Origin: Cyclobacteriaceae bacterium
Lineage (GTDB): Bacteria; Bacteroidota; Bacteroidia; Cytophagales; Cyclobacteriaceae
Length of the DNA stretch: 64,000 nucleotides
Direction: 5' to 3'
Assembly: GCA_019638275.1 (NCBI GenBank)
Contig: JAHBUC010000003.1
Location: 186,001 to 250,000, forward strand
The position numbers and the translations under genes are program-made. Below the pieces are notes generated by a model, which saw only the letters and a list, made by a program, of their open reading frames with translations, did no database searches and had not been told where the DNA came from. Position 1 is the first letter of the stretch. Each line of letters opens with the position of its first letter. Positions 8,700-17,426 of this stretch are shown here, one piece after another.

Positions 8700-9248
8700 A
8701 TGGTTCAAACAACGTATCGCTTTTTAATTCTCCTTTTTCTTATCGCTTCATCCATCGGTGCTGAAGCTCAACAGGCCGTAAAGCCCAGGCTAAGCCCTGC
8801 CGCAATTGTTTCAGTTCGGTATAAAGACACCTACCTGAAACTTACATACAGTCAGCCGCACAAGCGTGGGCGCGAAGTGTTTGGGAAACTGGTACCCTAT
8901 AATGAAGTGTGGCGCACGGGGGCTAATGAGGCCACCGAATTCACACTTACTAAGGAAGCCTATATTGGTGGCAACCTGATTCCAGCCGGCACCTATTCCT
9001 TGTTTACCATTCCTAACCCTGAAAAATGGACGATTATTATCAATAAGGAAAATGGATTGTGGGGTTCCTATAATTACAATCAGAAACTGGATTTGCTCCG
9101 ATTTGATGTTCCAGTGGCGGAGATCCCGATTGCCTACGAAGCCTTCACAATTATGCTGGATCAACGCAACAATCTGGCCGATCTTTTGCTTTTTTGGGAC
9201 AAGACAAAAATTTCAATTCCTATTCAATTTATTGAACCCAAGCTATGA
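8700..9248 (+). CDS. DUF2911 family secreted protein
   Basis: 182 residues with a signal peptide (cleavage near AEAQQA). The mature protein has DUF2911 hallmarks: KLTYSQPHKRGREVFGKLVPYNEVWRTGANEATEFTL, then the GNLIPAGTYSLFTIP and WTIIINK segments. The family is abundant in Bacteroidetes envelopes and its function is unknown. A TATATTCG element at 8674..8681 is a possible -7 box. Its stop overlaps the start of the next gene (ATGA at 9245), so the two are probably co-translated. Confidence 0.85.
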   Translation: MVQTTYRFLILLFLIASSIGAEAQQAVKPRLSPAAIVSVRYKDTYLKLTYSQPHKRGREVFGKLVPYNEVWRTGANEATEFTLTKEAYIGGNLIPAGTYSLFTIPNPEKWTIIINKENGLWGSYNYNQKLDLLRFDVPVAEIPIAYEAFTIMLDQRNNLADLLLFWDKTKISIPIQFIEPKL

Positions 9249-9760
9249 AGTTATTTATCCCTGTTTTTTTTACCTGTCTCTTCTCGTATGCCCTATTGGC
9301 GCAGGATGACCTGACTGAATTGGATAAACGCAATGGCTTCAAGAATATTAAGATGACCATGCACATTGATTCGGTACCAGGTGCGGTTTTTAAAAAAGAT
9401 ATTAAAGAAAAGGGTCACTACCCTGCCAAGCTATACGAGGTGGTTCATCCGGATAACGCTACCATTGGCGAAGTGACTGTAAACAAGATTGAAGTAAAAA
9501 CCTACAAAGACCTGATTTACGAGATCACCGTAATCACCGATCAGGACTCACGTTTAATGAAAGGTATGGAAAAAGTTCTCGGTCGTCCCAACTACGATGT
9601 ACGCGATGAAACCTATACCTGGATGGGTAAAAACCTGACGCTGAAATTCAGTAAGGCGTCCAAAAAAACGTTACAGCTTTATTATTCTTCCGCTATCGTC
9701 AGGAAAATGATGGAGGAAGACAAGCGGAAGAAAATTGATGATATTGCAGACGACTTCTAA
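9245..9760 (+). CDS. Secreted protein of unknown function
   Basis: 171 residues. Signal peptide MKLFIPVFFTCLFSYALLAQ. The mature domain is alpha/beta with charged C-terminus (EEDKRKKIDDIADDF); no catalytic motif is recognised. Segments GFKNIKMTMHIDSVPGAVF and YTWMGKNLTLKFS suggest a small domain that monitors or binds something outside the inner membrane, but this is only a shape impression. Coupled by ATGA overlap to the DUF2911 gene, and converges with lgt eight bases later. Confidence 0.6.
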   Translation: MKLFIPVFFTCLFSYALLAQDDLTELDKRNGFKNIKMTMHIDSVPGAVFKKDIKEKGHYPAKLYEVVHPDNATIGEVTVNKIEVKTYKDLIYEITVITDQDSRLMKGMEKVLGRPNYDVRDETYTWMGKNLTLKFSKASKKTLQLYYSSAIVRKMMEEDKRKKIDDIADDF

Positions 9761-9768
9761 AAATGCGG

Positions 9769-10554
9769 CTACTTTTTCTTAAGCGGTAATACCTTGTTTC
9801 GTCTTGACCAATTTTGGTGTATCCATAAGCTAACACCAAAAATGATCAAGGCAATAAATTGCGAGTGGGAAACATAACCCTCAATCACAAATCCACGCAC
9901 TTCATCTCCCCTGAAATACTCCAGTACAAACCTGCCTAAGGCATACAGTATCAGGTACAACGCAAACAACTGCCCATGAAATTGCTTACGTTGGCGTATG
10001 AACAACAGCAAAACCATTACCAGTAAAATAAAACCGGCTTCCATCAACTGCGTTGGATACAAGGGTGTATTCAACGGCTCTGCCTGACAAGCAGGGTCTG
10101 TAAAGATTACACTGAACCACGATGTTGCTGGTTCACCATAACAACACCCAGCCATAAAACAACCAATCCGGCCAAACATGTGCACAAGACAGGTAACAAC
10201 AGCCATAATGTCCAGCATCTGATAAACCGGCAGCTTGTTCTTCTTAAAGAACCACAACATGGTGGGTACGGCAAATAGGAACGATCCATAAAACACAAAC
10301 CCGCTTCCGGTAAACAGTCGCCCGGGATTTGCCCTATACAATGATGGGTTTTCAAAAAACAGGAAAACCTTCCCGCCCACCAGCGCAGCAATAAAAATCA
10401 GCAGGAATAAATTATTGGCCTGATCAAAGGTCAATCCCACTTCCTTCTTACCACGTACGGCCAGGTACGCAACGCCACATACCACACCCACAGCAATCAA
10501 AAAGCCATAGCTGTATATCGTTAAACTACCGAGTTTAAAAAGAACGGGATGCAT
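9769..10554 (-). CDS. lgt: Prolipoprotein diacylglyceryl transferase
   Basis: 261 residues, integral inner-membrane enzyme that moves diacylglycerol from phosphatidylglycerol onto the lipobox Cys of prolipoproteins. Multiple membrane segments are evident. The Lgt signature region HMFGRIGCFMAGCCYGEPA, YPTQLMEA, and GRFVLEYFRGDEVRG are present. The N-terminus MHPVLFKLGSLTIYSYG is typical. At least eight predicted lipoproteins in this window would depend on it. Single gene, converging with the upstream secreted-protein pair. Confidence 0.95.
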   Translation of the reverse strand: MHPVLFKLGSLTIYSYGFLIAVGVVCGVAYLAVRGKKEVGLTFDQANNLFLLIFIAALVGGKVFLFFENPSLYRANPGRLFTGSGFVFYGSFLFAVPTMLWFFKKNKLPVYQMLDIMAVVTCLVHMFGRIGCFMAGCCYGEPATSWFSVIFTDPACQAEPLNTPLYPTQLMEAGFILLVMVLLLFIRQRKQFHGQLFALYLILYALGRFVLEYFRGDEVRGFVIEGYVSHSQFIALIIFGVSLWIHQNWSRRNKVLPLKKK

Positions 10555-10622
10555 GCGCGATTCGAGGTTCGGGTTGAGGGTTAGTTGATTCGTGTTAAGG
10601 TTACAAGGCGCAAGCTTGAAGC

Positions 10623-11798
10623 CTATGGTTTATACGAAATCCTATACACCACATCCGCCTGATCATCTGACACCAGCAACGAACCATCGTTCAATACTAA
10701 CACGTCAACCGGGCGCCCCCAAACTTTTTGTGTTTCATCATCCAACCAACCACTGGCGAAGGTTTCGTAGCTGGTGGCTTTGGTGTTGTTTTCAACTTTT
10801 ACCAGGCTCACCCGGTAGCCGATTTTCTTGGAGCGGTTCCAGGAACCATGCTCGGCAATAAAGGCCTGATTCTGATACGTTGCTGGGAACATACTACCCG
10901 TATAAAACTTAATACCCAGCGGAGCTGTATGCGGGCCTAAATTTTGAGCGGGCACTGTGAAGTCGCCACACGGGCGTTTGTCTCCAAATTGAGGATCTTT
11001 AATAGTACCACCATGGCAATATGGATAACCGAAGTGCATACCTGCTTTTGAGGCACGGTTTAATTCACAAGGCGGGATGTCATCACCCAGCATATCACGA
11101 CCATTATCCGTAAACCACAATTCTTTCGTTACCGGATGCCAGGTAAAACCTACGGTATTACGCACACCACTGGCAAAAATTTCGCGCCCACTTCCATCCG
11201 GATTAATGCGGGTGATGCTGGCATACACTTCATCTTTTGATTCGCAGATGTTGCAAGGTGCACCAACCGGAACGTACAGTTTTCCATCAGGCCCAAAGGC
11301 AATGTACTTCCAACCGTGATGGGTATCCGTAGGATATTTATCGTTGATAATTTCAGGTGCGGGTGGGTTTGCCAGTTTCGACTCAATGCCACTAAACTTT
11401 AAAATGCGGCTAACTTCTGCCACGTACAGATCGCCATCCTTAAATGCTACTCCATTAGGCATATTAAGGCCGGAAGCAATAACCCATTTCTTATCGGCCT
11501 TAAAATCGTCATCGGTATCTTTTACCGCATACACCTTATCGCCATTCCGGTTACCGATGTATAAAACGCCTGAAGGACTCATCACCATCGAGCGCGCATT
11601 TTCCACTTCGGCAAACACTTCAATTTTAAAACCAGCGGGCAACTTAATTTTTTCCAAAGGCAATGTTTTGGAATATTCCGTAAGTGCAGCCACGCTGCCA
11701 TCTTCACCCACCGGTACTTCAACTTCAGGCTTAGTGCCATTATTACACTGCAGCAGGCCTGCCATCAATACAATTGCTCCGATCTTTAACGCACGCAT
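10623..11798 (-). CDS. PQQ-dependent sugar dehydrogenase-like lipoprotein
   Basis: 391 residues. Lipobox LLQC puts the lipidated Cys at residue 18. The mature part is a six-bladed propeller of the glucose/sorbosone dehydrogenase type: FAEVENARSMVMSPSGVLYIGNRNGDKVYAV, THHGWKYIAFGPDGKLYVPVGAPCNIC, TRINPDGSGREIFASGVRNTVGFTWHP, LWFTDNGRDMLGDDIPPCELN, FIAEHGSWNRSKKIGYRVSLV. The conserved His/Arg/Asp positions of soluble glucose dehydrogenases (HHGW, GVRN, DNGRD) are visible. Whether it binds PQQ and which sugar it oxidises cannot be told from the sequence. Monocistronic, divergent from the ABC-F gene. Confidence 0.85.
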   Translation of the reverse strand: MRALKIGAIVLMAGLLQCNNGTKPEVEVPVGEDGSVAALTEYSKTLPLEKIKLPAGFKIEVFAEVENARSMVMSPSGVLYIGNRNGDKVYAVKDTDDDFKADKKWVIASGLNMPNGVAFKDGDLYVAEVSRILKFSGIESKLANPPAPEIINDKYPTDTHHGWKYIAFGPDGKLYVPVGAPCNICESKDEVYASITRINPDGSGREIFASGVRNTVGFTWHPVTKELWFTDNGRDMLGDDIPPCELNRASKAGMHFGYPYCHGGTIKDPQFGDKRPCGDFTVPAQNLGPHTAPLGIKFYTGSMFPATYQNQAFIAEHGSWNRSKKIGYRVSLVKVENNTKATSYETFASGWLDDETQKVWGRPVDVLVLNDGSLLVSDDQADVVYRISYKP

Positions 11799-11887
11799 AA
11801 TTTCTCGATTTTAGAAAGGCAAATTATAGTAAAACTGGTTTATTAAAAACCCCTATTCCAGTAACGGTTGATTGTACCGATTGTTTA

Positions 11888-11918
11888 TTGGGTTCGGATA
11901 CCGCTTCCATTATCTTTG
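11888..11918 (+). promoter_or_regulatory. Promoter of the ABC-F gene
   Basis: TTG (11888..11890), 20 bp, then TATCTTTG (11911..11918), an exact match to the Bacteroidetes -7 element. Only 7 nt separate it from the chosen ATG at 11926, so the mRNA would be leaderless or nearly so. Confidence 0.6.
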
Positions 11919-11925
11919 CGGCCAA

Positions 11926-13845
11926 ATGATTTCCATTACCAATCTTTCCTATTTTGTTGGTGGCAGGGCCCTGTATGAAAATGCCAACATGTTTATTAAG
12001 CCAAAAGATAAAATTGGTCTGATTGGCTTAAATGGGCGTGGTAAATCAACCTTGCTCAAATTAATTCATGGAGAACTTACCCCTGACTCCGGGAGCATCA
12101 GCAAAAGTAACGAGTGTACACTGGGCTTTCTGAATCAGGATCTGCTCTCTTACCAATCGGATGACTCCATCCTGACGGTAGCCATGCAGGCTTTTAAGGA
12201 TGTGGTGGACATGGAACGGGAAATCGAAAACCTGATTCATAAACTTGAAAAAGAATACCACGAAGAATGGGTGGAAAAGCTCACCCGTCTGCAAGAAAAA
12301 TACGATCACTTAGGGGGTTATGGATTGCAAGCCAAAGCTGAAGAGGTACTGGAGGGAATTGGCTTTGTTACAGCCGACCTTCACCGACCTTTAAAAGAAT
12401 TTTCAGGAGGGTGGCGCATGCGCGTGATGCTCGCCAAACTGTTGTTGGAAAAGCCTTCCTTGTTGATGCTGGATGAACCTACCAACCACCTTGATCTTCC
12501 TTCCATTGAATGGGTGGAGAATTACCTGAGAAATTATGATGGAGCGGTGATCATTGTATCGCACGACAGGAGGTTTCTGGATAATGTGGTAACCAAGATT
12601 GTTGACGTTACCCAGCAACAACTAATTTCATACGAGGGCAATTATTCTTTTTACCTGGAGGAGAAAGAATTGCGCGAAGAAATACAACAAAACGCTTTCG
12701 AAAACCAACAGCAAAAAATCCGACAAACGGAGCGATTCATTGAACGATTCAGAGCCAAGTCAACAAAAGCACGCCAGGTGCAATCGCGTGTAAAAGCACT
12801 TGACCGCATGGAACGGATTGAAGAAGTGGTTCAGGATAACGCTGCCGTAAATTTCAAATTTACCTTCAACCAACAACCGGGCCGATACATCGTTACGTTG
12901 GAAGATATTTCCAAAGCGTATGGCGACCTTCAGATTTTGAAACATACTTCCGCCACCATTGAACGGGGTGACAAAATTGCCTTGATCGGTGCCAATGGAA
13001 AAGGTAAGTCTACCCTGCTGCGCATCATCTCAGGTACTGAACCCATTGAAGGCAAACGCACACTTGGCTACAATGTGATTCATGGATTTTTTGCTCAGCA
13101 CCAACTTGAATCCCTTCATGTTGACAATGAGATCCTCGATGAATTGAAGCAGGCGGGTTCAGGCAAAACCGAGCAGCAACTCCGAAATGTTCTGGGCTGT
13201 TTTCTATTTTCAGATGAAGATGTGTTCAAAAGAATAAAGGTGCTCTCCGGTGGCGAAAAATCACGTGTAGCATTGGCCAAAACCCTGATCTCGGAAGCGA
13301 ATTTTTTATTGCTCGATGAACCGACCAACCACCTCGATTTTATATCAGAAAATATTTTAATACAGGCCCTGCAGCAATACCAGGGAAGTTTTGTGGTTGT
13401 TTCGCACAACCGACATTTCATTAGCCAGGTGGCTAACAAAATCTGGTACATTGAAGACCATCAGATCAAGGAATATCCCGGTACCTACACGGAATACGAC
13501 TACTGGAAAAAGAAGAAAGAAGCCGAAGGGAAACAATCTGTGGAAAAACCGGTTGCAAAACAGCCGGCTCCACCTAAAGAAAAGCCTGCGCCCTCCAATG
13601 GACAGTCGCAATCGTTGAAGCCATTGCAACGCGAACTTGAAAAGACAGAGCAAAAAATAGAAGCACTTACAACTGAAAAAAATAAACTGGAAACTGAAAT
13701 GACCTTGCCCGAGGTTTTCAGCAACTACGAAAAACTGCAGGAAGTTCAGCAAGCATTTGATCGCGTAACGGCACAATTGGAAGAGGCCAACCGGAAATGG
13801 GAGCAGCTTGCCATTGAGATTGACGAGAAATCGCAAATACCTTAG
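11926..13845 (+). CDS. ABC-F family ATPase
   Basis: About 639 residues with two ATP-binding cassettes and no membrane domain. Cassette 1: Walker A GLNGRGKST (about 34-42), signature FSGGWRMRVMLAKLLL, Walker B LLMLDEPTNHLD. A linker with basic helices (FIERFRAKSTKARQVQSRVKALDRM) separates the cassettes. Cassette 2: GANGKGKST (about 356), LSGGEKSRVALAKTLI, FLLLDEPTNHLD. The C-terminal roughly 100 residues are a Lys/Glu-rich coiled coil. This is the Uup/EttA-like ABC-F plan; such proteins act on ribosomes. I start at 11926 because the promoter element lies inside the longer reading frame from 11872 and because homologues begin MISITNLS. Confidence 0.93.
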   Translation: MISITNLSYFVGGRALYENANMFIKPKDKIGLIGLNGRGKSTLLKLIHGELTPDSGSISKSNECTLGFLNQDLLSYQSDDSILTVAMQAFKDVVDMEREIENLIHKLEKEYHEEWVEKLTRLQEKYDHLGGYGLQAKAEEVLEGIGFVTADLHRPLKEFSGGWRMRVMLAKLLLEKPSLLMLDEPTNHLDLPSIEWVENYLRNYDGAVIIVSHDRRFLDNVVTKIVDVTQQQLISYEGNYSFYLEEKELREEIQQNAFENQQQKIRQTERFIERFRAKSTKARQVQSRVKALDRMERIEEVVQDNAAVNFKFTFNQQPGRYIVTLEDISKAYGDLQILKHTSATIERGDKIALIGANGKGKSTLLRIISGTEPIEGKRTLGYNVIHGFFAQHQLESLHVDNEILDELKQAGSGKTEQQLRNVLGCFLFSDEDVFKRIKVLSGGEKSRVALAKTLISEANFLLLDEPTNHLDFISENILIQALQQYQGSFVVVSHNRHFISQVANKIWYIEDHQIKEYPGTYTEYDYWKKKKEAEGKQSVEKPVAKQPAPPKEKPAPSNGQSQSLKPLQRELEKTEQKIEALTTEKNKLETEMTLPEVFSNYEKLQEVQQAFDRVTAQLEEANRKWEQLAIEIDEKSQIP

Positions 13846-13871
13846 AGGTAGCAGTGCTGAACATTTTGCTC

Positions 13872-13902
13872 CAGTAAGGATCGCATTGCGCGATCCTTAC
13901 TG
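13872..13902. terminator. Hairpin between convergent ABC-F and isocitrate dehydrogenase genes
   Basis: Perfect 12-bp inverted repeat CAGTAAGGATCG / CGATCCTTACTG around loop CATTGCG (13884..13890). It lies 26 nt after one stop and 38 nt before the other. There is no long T-tract on either strand, so termination may be weak or Rho-assisted. Confidence 0.65.
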
Positions 13903-13940
13903 TGCATGATTGCCATAACCCGTATTCAGAAATAATTATT

Positions 13941-15377
13941 CTATTGACCTTGACCTAAGGAGAAGGCAGGCTTTCCGTCAAAGTGATACAGGTTTTCTGT
14001 TTTAATCACATCAATCTGATTGGCTGTGGCCCGTTGCAGAAGTTGGATAATTTCCTCTTTTGTCAACAACCGTTCGTTGGAAGGCTTAAACCGGCAGCGC
14101 CAATGGTCGGTGCAAAAAGTCTCTTCAAAGCCTTCGGGCCAAACCTTTATTCCACGATTGGTAATCATGGAAAGTGATACATCGCTTAGCTGTACCGGTT
14201 TTAGAAGTTCCGCCAACCTGTCAGCAGAATTTTCATTCCATTGCACAAACAAATCAACACCCACAAGCTCCTTTTTTGCAGGTGCTTTGCGGCTATACTT
14301 TTTAAGATTCAGCGTAGTTGATTTCGCATAGGTAACAGGTTTAAGTTGTGATGGCTTCTTACCCAGGTTAGCAATGACTGCCTCCGCAAACTCGCGTGTT
14401 CCCACTTTTTGTTTGCTGGTTGCTTCTTTATAGATGTCATAGGTATGAATTCCATCCTCAATGGTTTTCAACCAGGCATTTTGTACCTTCTCTGCAACCT
14501 CAGTCTGACCAATGTGATTCAGCATCATAATGGCCCCTTGCAATAATCCGGAAGGGTTCGCCATGTTTTGTCCGGCTCTTCGGGGTGCCGAACCATGAAT
14601 TGCCTCGAACATCGCACACTGTTCGCCAATGTTGGCTGAACCAGCCAATCCAACAGAACCTGCAATTTGGGCCGCCACATCGGATAGCACATCGCCATAT
14701 AGGTTTGGCATGACAATCACATCAAATGCTTCAGGCGTGTCGGCCATTTTTGCTGCCCCAATATCAATAATCCAATGTTCATTCTCGATTTCCGGATACT
14801 CTTTTGCAATTTCATCAAACACCTGATGGAAGAGTCCATCGGTTTGTTTCATGATGTTATCCTTGGTGAAGCAGGTGACTTTTTTACGACCATACTGCTT
14901 TGCATATTCAAACGCATAGCGAACAATTTTCTCACAACCTGGTCGGCTGATGAGTTTCAGACACTGCACCACCTCATCCGTCTGTTGATGTTCGATTCCC
15001 GCATACAGGTCCTCTTCGTTTTCACGAACAATAACCACGTCCATAATGGGATGTTTGGTTTGCACGAAAGGATGAAGACTAATGCATGGCCGGATATTGG
15101 CATACAAGCCCAGAAATTTACGTGTGGTTACATTTAGACTTTTGTATCCGCCACCTTGTGGTGTGGTGATGGGAGCCTTCAGAAAAATCTTGTTCCTGCG
15201 AATAATGTCCCAGGATTCTTTGGCGATACCCGAAGTATTACCCGCGAGGTACACCTTCTCACCAACTTCAATTTCATCAATTTCAATTTTTGCTCCGGCA
15301 GCTTGAATGATGGCGAGTGTGGCATCCATAATTTCCGGTCCGATACCATCGCCTTTGGCAACTGTAATTCTTGTCAT
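13941..15377 (-). CDS. icd: NADP-type isocitrate dehydrogenase
   Basis: 478 residues. Oxidative decarboxylation of isocitrate to 2-oxoglutarate in the TCA cycle. The first roughly 335 residues are a beta-decarboxylating dehydrogenase: GDGIGPEIMDA at the N-terminus, substrate loop KSLNVTTRKFLGLYANIRPC, RENEEDLYAGIEH, and the metal/cofactor region MPNLYGDVLSDVAAQIAGSVGLAGSANIG with EAIHGSAPRRAGQNMANPSG. A further roughly 130-residue C-terminal domain follows (from about KKPSQLKPVTY), as in the Thermus-type enzyme, which is longer than E. coli Icd. Cofactor preference is inferred from the family. Single gene. Confidence 0.9.
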   Translation of the reverse strand: MTRITVAKGDGIGPEIMDATLAIIQAAGAKIEIDEIEVGEKVYLAGNTSGIAKESWDIIRRNKIFLKAPITTPQGGGYKSLNVTTRKFLGLYANIRPCISLHPFVQTKHPIMDVVIVRENEEDLYAGIEHQQTDEVVQCLKLISRPGCEKIVRYAFEYAKQYGRKKVTCFTKDNIMKQTDGLFHQVFDEIAKEYPEIENEHWIIDIGAAKMADTPEAFDVIVMPNLYGDVLSDVAAQIAGSVGLAGSANIGEQCAMFEAIHGSAPRRAGQNMANPSGLLQGAIMMLNHIGQTEVAEKVQNAWLKTIEDGIHTYDIYKEATSKQKVGTREFAEAVIANLGKKPSQLKPVTYAKSTTLNLKKYSRKAPAKKELVGVDLFVQWNENSADRLAELLKPVQLSDVSLSMITNRGIKVWPEGFEETFCTDHWRCRFKPSNERLLTKEEIIQLLQRATANQIDVIKTENLYHFDGKPAFSLGQGQ

Positions 15378-15477
15378 CTATGCATGGGTTTAATTCGCTC
15401 AAAATTGGCAAACCCATGTCATTAGTTTTCATTTATATTTAAAATGAATACCATTAAGTATTCTTATACAACGCTAC

Positions 15478-16071
15478 CTACCGCAACCCAAAGCCCAGTT
15501 GAAAAATAAATCGATTTAAATCGTATTCGCGTTTGGTTGTGTTGCCACCCCACGCACCTATATTGTCTAATGTAGTTCGTGCAGCCTGATACTTGTAACC
15601 GATTTGGATCTGAATGCGGAGTTTATCCTTACCGATTCGAAACCCGAACATCGGATTAAAGGTAAACCCGCCTCGCTCTTTAAAATCGGAAGCCCACCAC
15701 GGCTCAGGAGCCAGAAAACGCCCCCAGGCATAGCCAGCATTTATCTGAAGAAAGAATGCATTGTCGCGCTGCTCACGATCGAAAATAATTCCTGTCACTA
15801 AAGGAAATAACCGCCAATCATTGTACACATCCATACCAACACCCAATCCAACCTTAACCATTGGTGAAAGTCGTGCACCGTGCATTGTCATGACGCTCAG
15901 GTTAAAATCCTTTCCTCTCGGACAATATCCGCAACCAATAAGTGCTCCGGTTGTAAATTGATTGAAGTAGCGCTTATCGCTTACGACCAATGAATCTGTT
16001 TGAGCAAAACTGACTTTACTGAAAGTCAGTATGAATAACAGCAAGCTAGAGCAGCACACACGACTATTCAT
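15478..16071 (-). CDS. Predicted outer-membrane beta-barrel protein
   Basis: 197 residues with a signal peptide ending near VSFAQ. The mature part has amphipathic strands rich in Gly and aromatics (MVKVGLGVGMDVYNDWRLFPLVTGIIF, FFLQINAGYAWGRFL, FNPMFGFRIGKDKLRIQIQIGYKYQ) and ends RFIFQLGFGLR, typical of a barrel C-terminal strand. No family name is recognised. Its start overlaps the end of the LVIVD lipoprotein gene by 8 bp, so the pair is an operon and may be a surface lipoprotein with its barrel partner. Confidence 0.65.
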   Translation of the reverse strand: MNSRVCCSSLLLFILTFSKVSFAQTDSLVVSDKRYFNQFTTGALIGCGYCPRGKDFNLSVMTMHGARLSPMVKVGLGVGMDVYNDWRLFPLVTGIIFDREQRDNAFFLQINAGYAWGRFLAPEPWWASDFKERGGFTFNPMFGFRIGKDKLRIQIQIGYKYQAARTTLDNIGAWGGNTTKREYDLNRFIFQLGFGLR

Positions 16072-17374
16072 CCTGAACCTGGATATGGCTTAGCAATGAA
16101 ATATTGTTCAGATCGCTGTAGTCGTATTGAAAAATACCATCTTCTCCGATCAGCATCAATACGTTATTGAAAGGAATGGCATCGTATGCATGAATGTTCT
16201 TGTAATGCTTAATGAGGTTCTTATCAATATTTAGCTTGTCAGTAGCATCATAAATCTTCAATCCATCGTTGCCATCGCATATAAACAATACCGGATCATC
16301 CACACCTAAACCATGCGGATTGTGCATGGGATACATTTTTACCAACGATGGTGAGGTGAGGTTTGAAATATCCAACACTTCTAACTGGTTGGCAAATCCT
16401 TGGCATTCCGTTCCCGACCGCAAGGTTACATACGCATAATCACCGCTTACCACAACCGGATCGCAGCTGTTGATATGTGAATAGGTAGATATTTTTTGTG
16501 GATTTTCAGGCGTTGCCAGATCATAGATATGCATACCACTTCTGGCCCCTATAAAGAGTTTATCTGCATACGGAAAAATGGTTTCAATATCCCACATCAC
16601 ATATTGCGATGATATCTTTTCAGGATCAGAAGCAATACTGATATCGGCTGTGTGGATATTACCACCATCAAGCATGTACAGGTAATCGTTGCTGATTGTA
16701 AACCGGGCCATGGATCCACCAATGCCTGTTGAATTACCCGGTGCAATGGCTGCCCGGGAATCGAAAGAAGCTGCATTTGCTAAAAAAATACCTCCACCCC
16801 AGCGGAATCCACCCCACGCTTCCCACCTGATGTTCTCGCAGGAAGATTCATCGAATGTAACTTCACGCTCAGTCCAATCCGTAACCACACCATTCTCGGC
16901 TGTGGCATAAAAGCCCATGCTGTTGTAACTGATAAATGCATTCTCTATTCGGGCTACTTCAGTAACCTGGTCAAGGTTTGAAACATCAAGCGCCACAAGA
17001 TCAATATAACTATCCGCGTACAACGTGGTGTTGCGAATGGCCAGATCATAGTTACCCGGGATTTTGATAAAACTTTTGATTACCGGATTTTCCGGGTTTC
17101 GATTATCGATTACGTGAATGCCTTCACCCGGCTGATTCACAAACAGATATCCATCCTTAAAGTAAATTTTACCTAAGCCCTGAAGCTGACGTGGGGACTC
17201 CTGTTTAACACCCGCACGAATGGTAGCCAATGGGGTATAAACCGGTTCGAAATACGTATACGAATAGGTTTCGGTGCACCGGTCATTGCAACCTTCAAGC
17301 AGTATGCTCAAGCCAAGCAATGCAGATAGAATGAGCAGGGCAAGCAGGCGATTGGTTCGTACAGCAGTTGTCAT
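16064..17374 (-). CDS. LVIVD-repeat lipoprotein
   Basis: 436 residues. Lipobox LLEGC gives lipidated Cys29. The mature protein is built from about seven propeller-like blades with the phrases YLFVNQPGEGIHVIDNRNPENPVI, LVALDVSNLDQVTEVARI, HTADISIASDPEKIS, GMHIYDLATPENPQKIS, QLEVLDISNLTSPSLV and GLKIYDATDKLNID, matching LVIVD repeats of Bacteroidetes surface proteins. These repeats resemble cadherin- or propeller-like scaffolds; no enzyme function is implied. Two Cys close to the lipid anchor (CNDRC) may form a disulfide. Upstream gene of a two-gene operon with a small barrel. Confidence 0.8.
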   Translation of the reverse strand: MTTAVRTNRLLALLILSALLGLSILLEGCNDRCTETYSYTYFEPVYTPLATIRAGVKQESPRQLQGLGKIYFKDGYLFVNQPGEGIHVIDNRNPENPVIKSFIKIPGNYDLAIRNTTLYADSYIDLVALDVSNLDQVTEVARIENAFISYNSMGFYATAENGVVTDWTEREVTFDESSCENIRWEAWGGFRWGGGIFLANAASFDSRAAIAPGNSTGIGGSMARFTISNDYLYMLDGGNIHTADISIASDPEKISSQYVMWDIETIFPYADKLFIGARSGMHIYDLATPENPQKISTYSHINSCDPVVVSGDYAYVTLRSGTECQGFANQLEVLDISNLTSPSLVKMYPMHNPHGLGVDDPVLFICDGNDGLKIYDATDKLNIDKNLIKHYKNIHAYDAIPFNNVLMLIGEDGIFQYDYSDLNNISLLSHIQVQDE

Positions 17375-17426
17375 AGGTTTTGGGTTTTGATGGTTAGACC
17401 CGACTTAAAACAACAACGTTGGAAGG

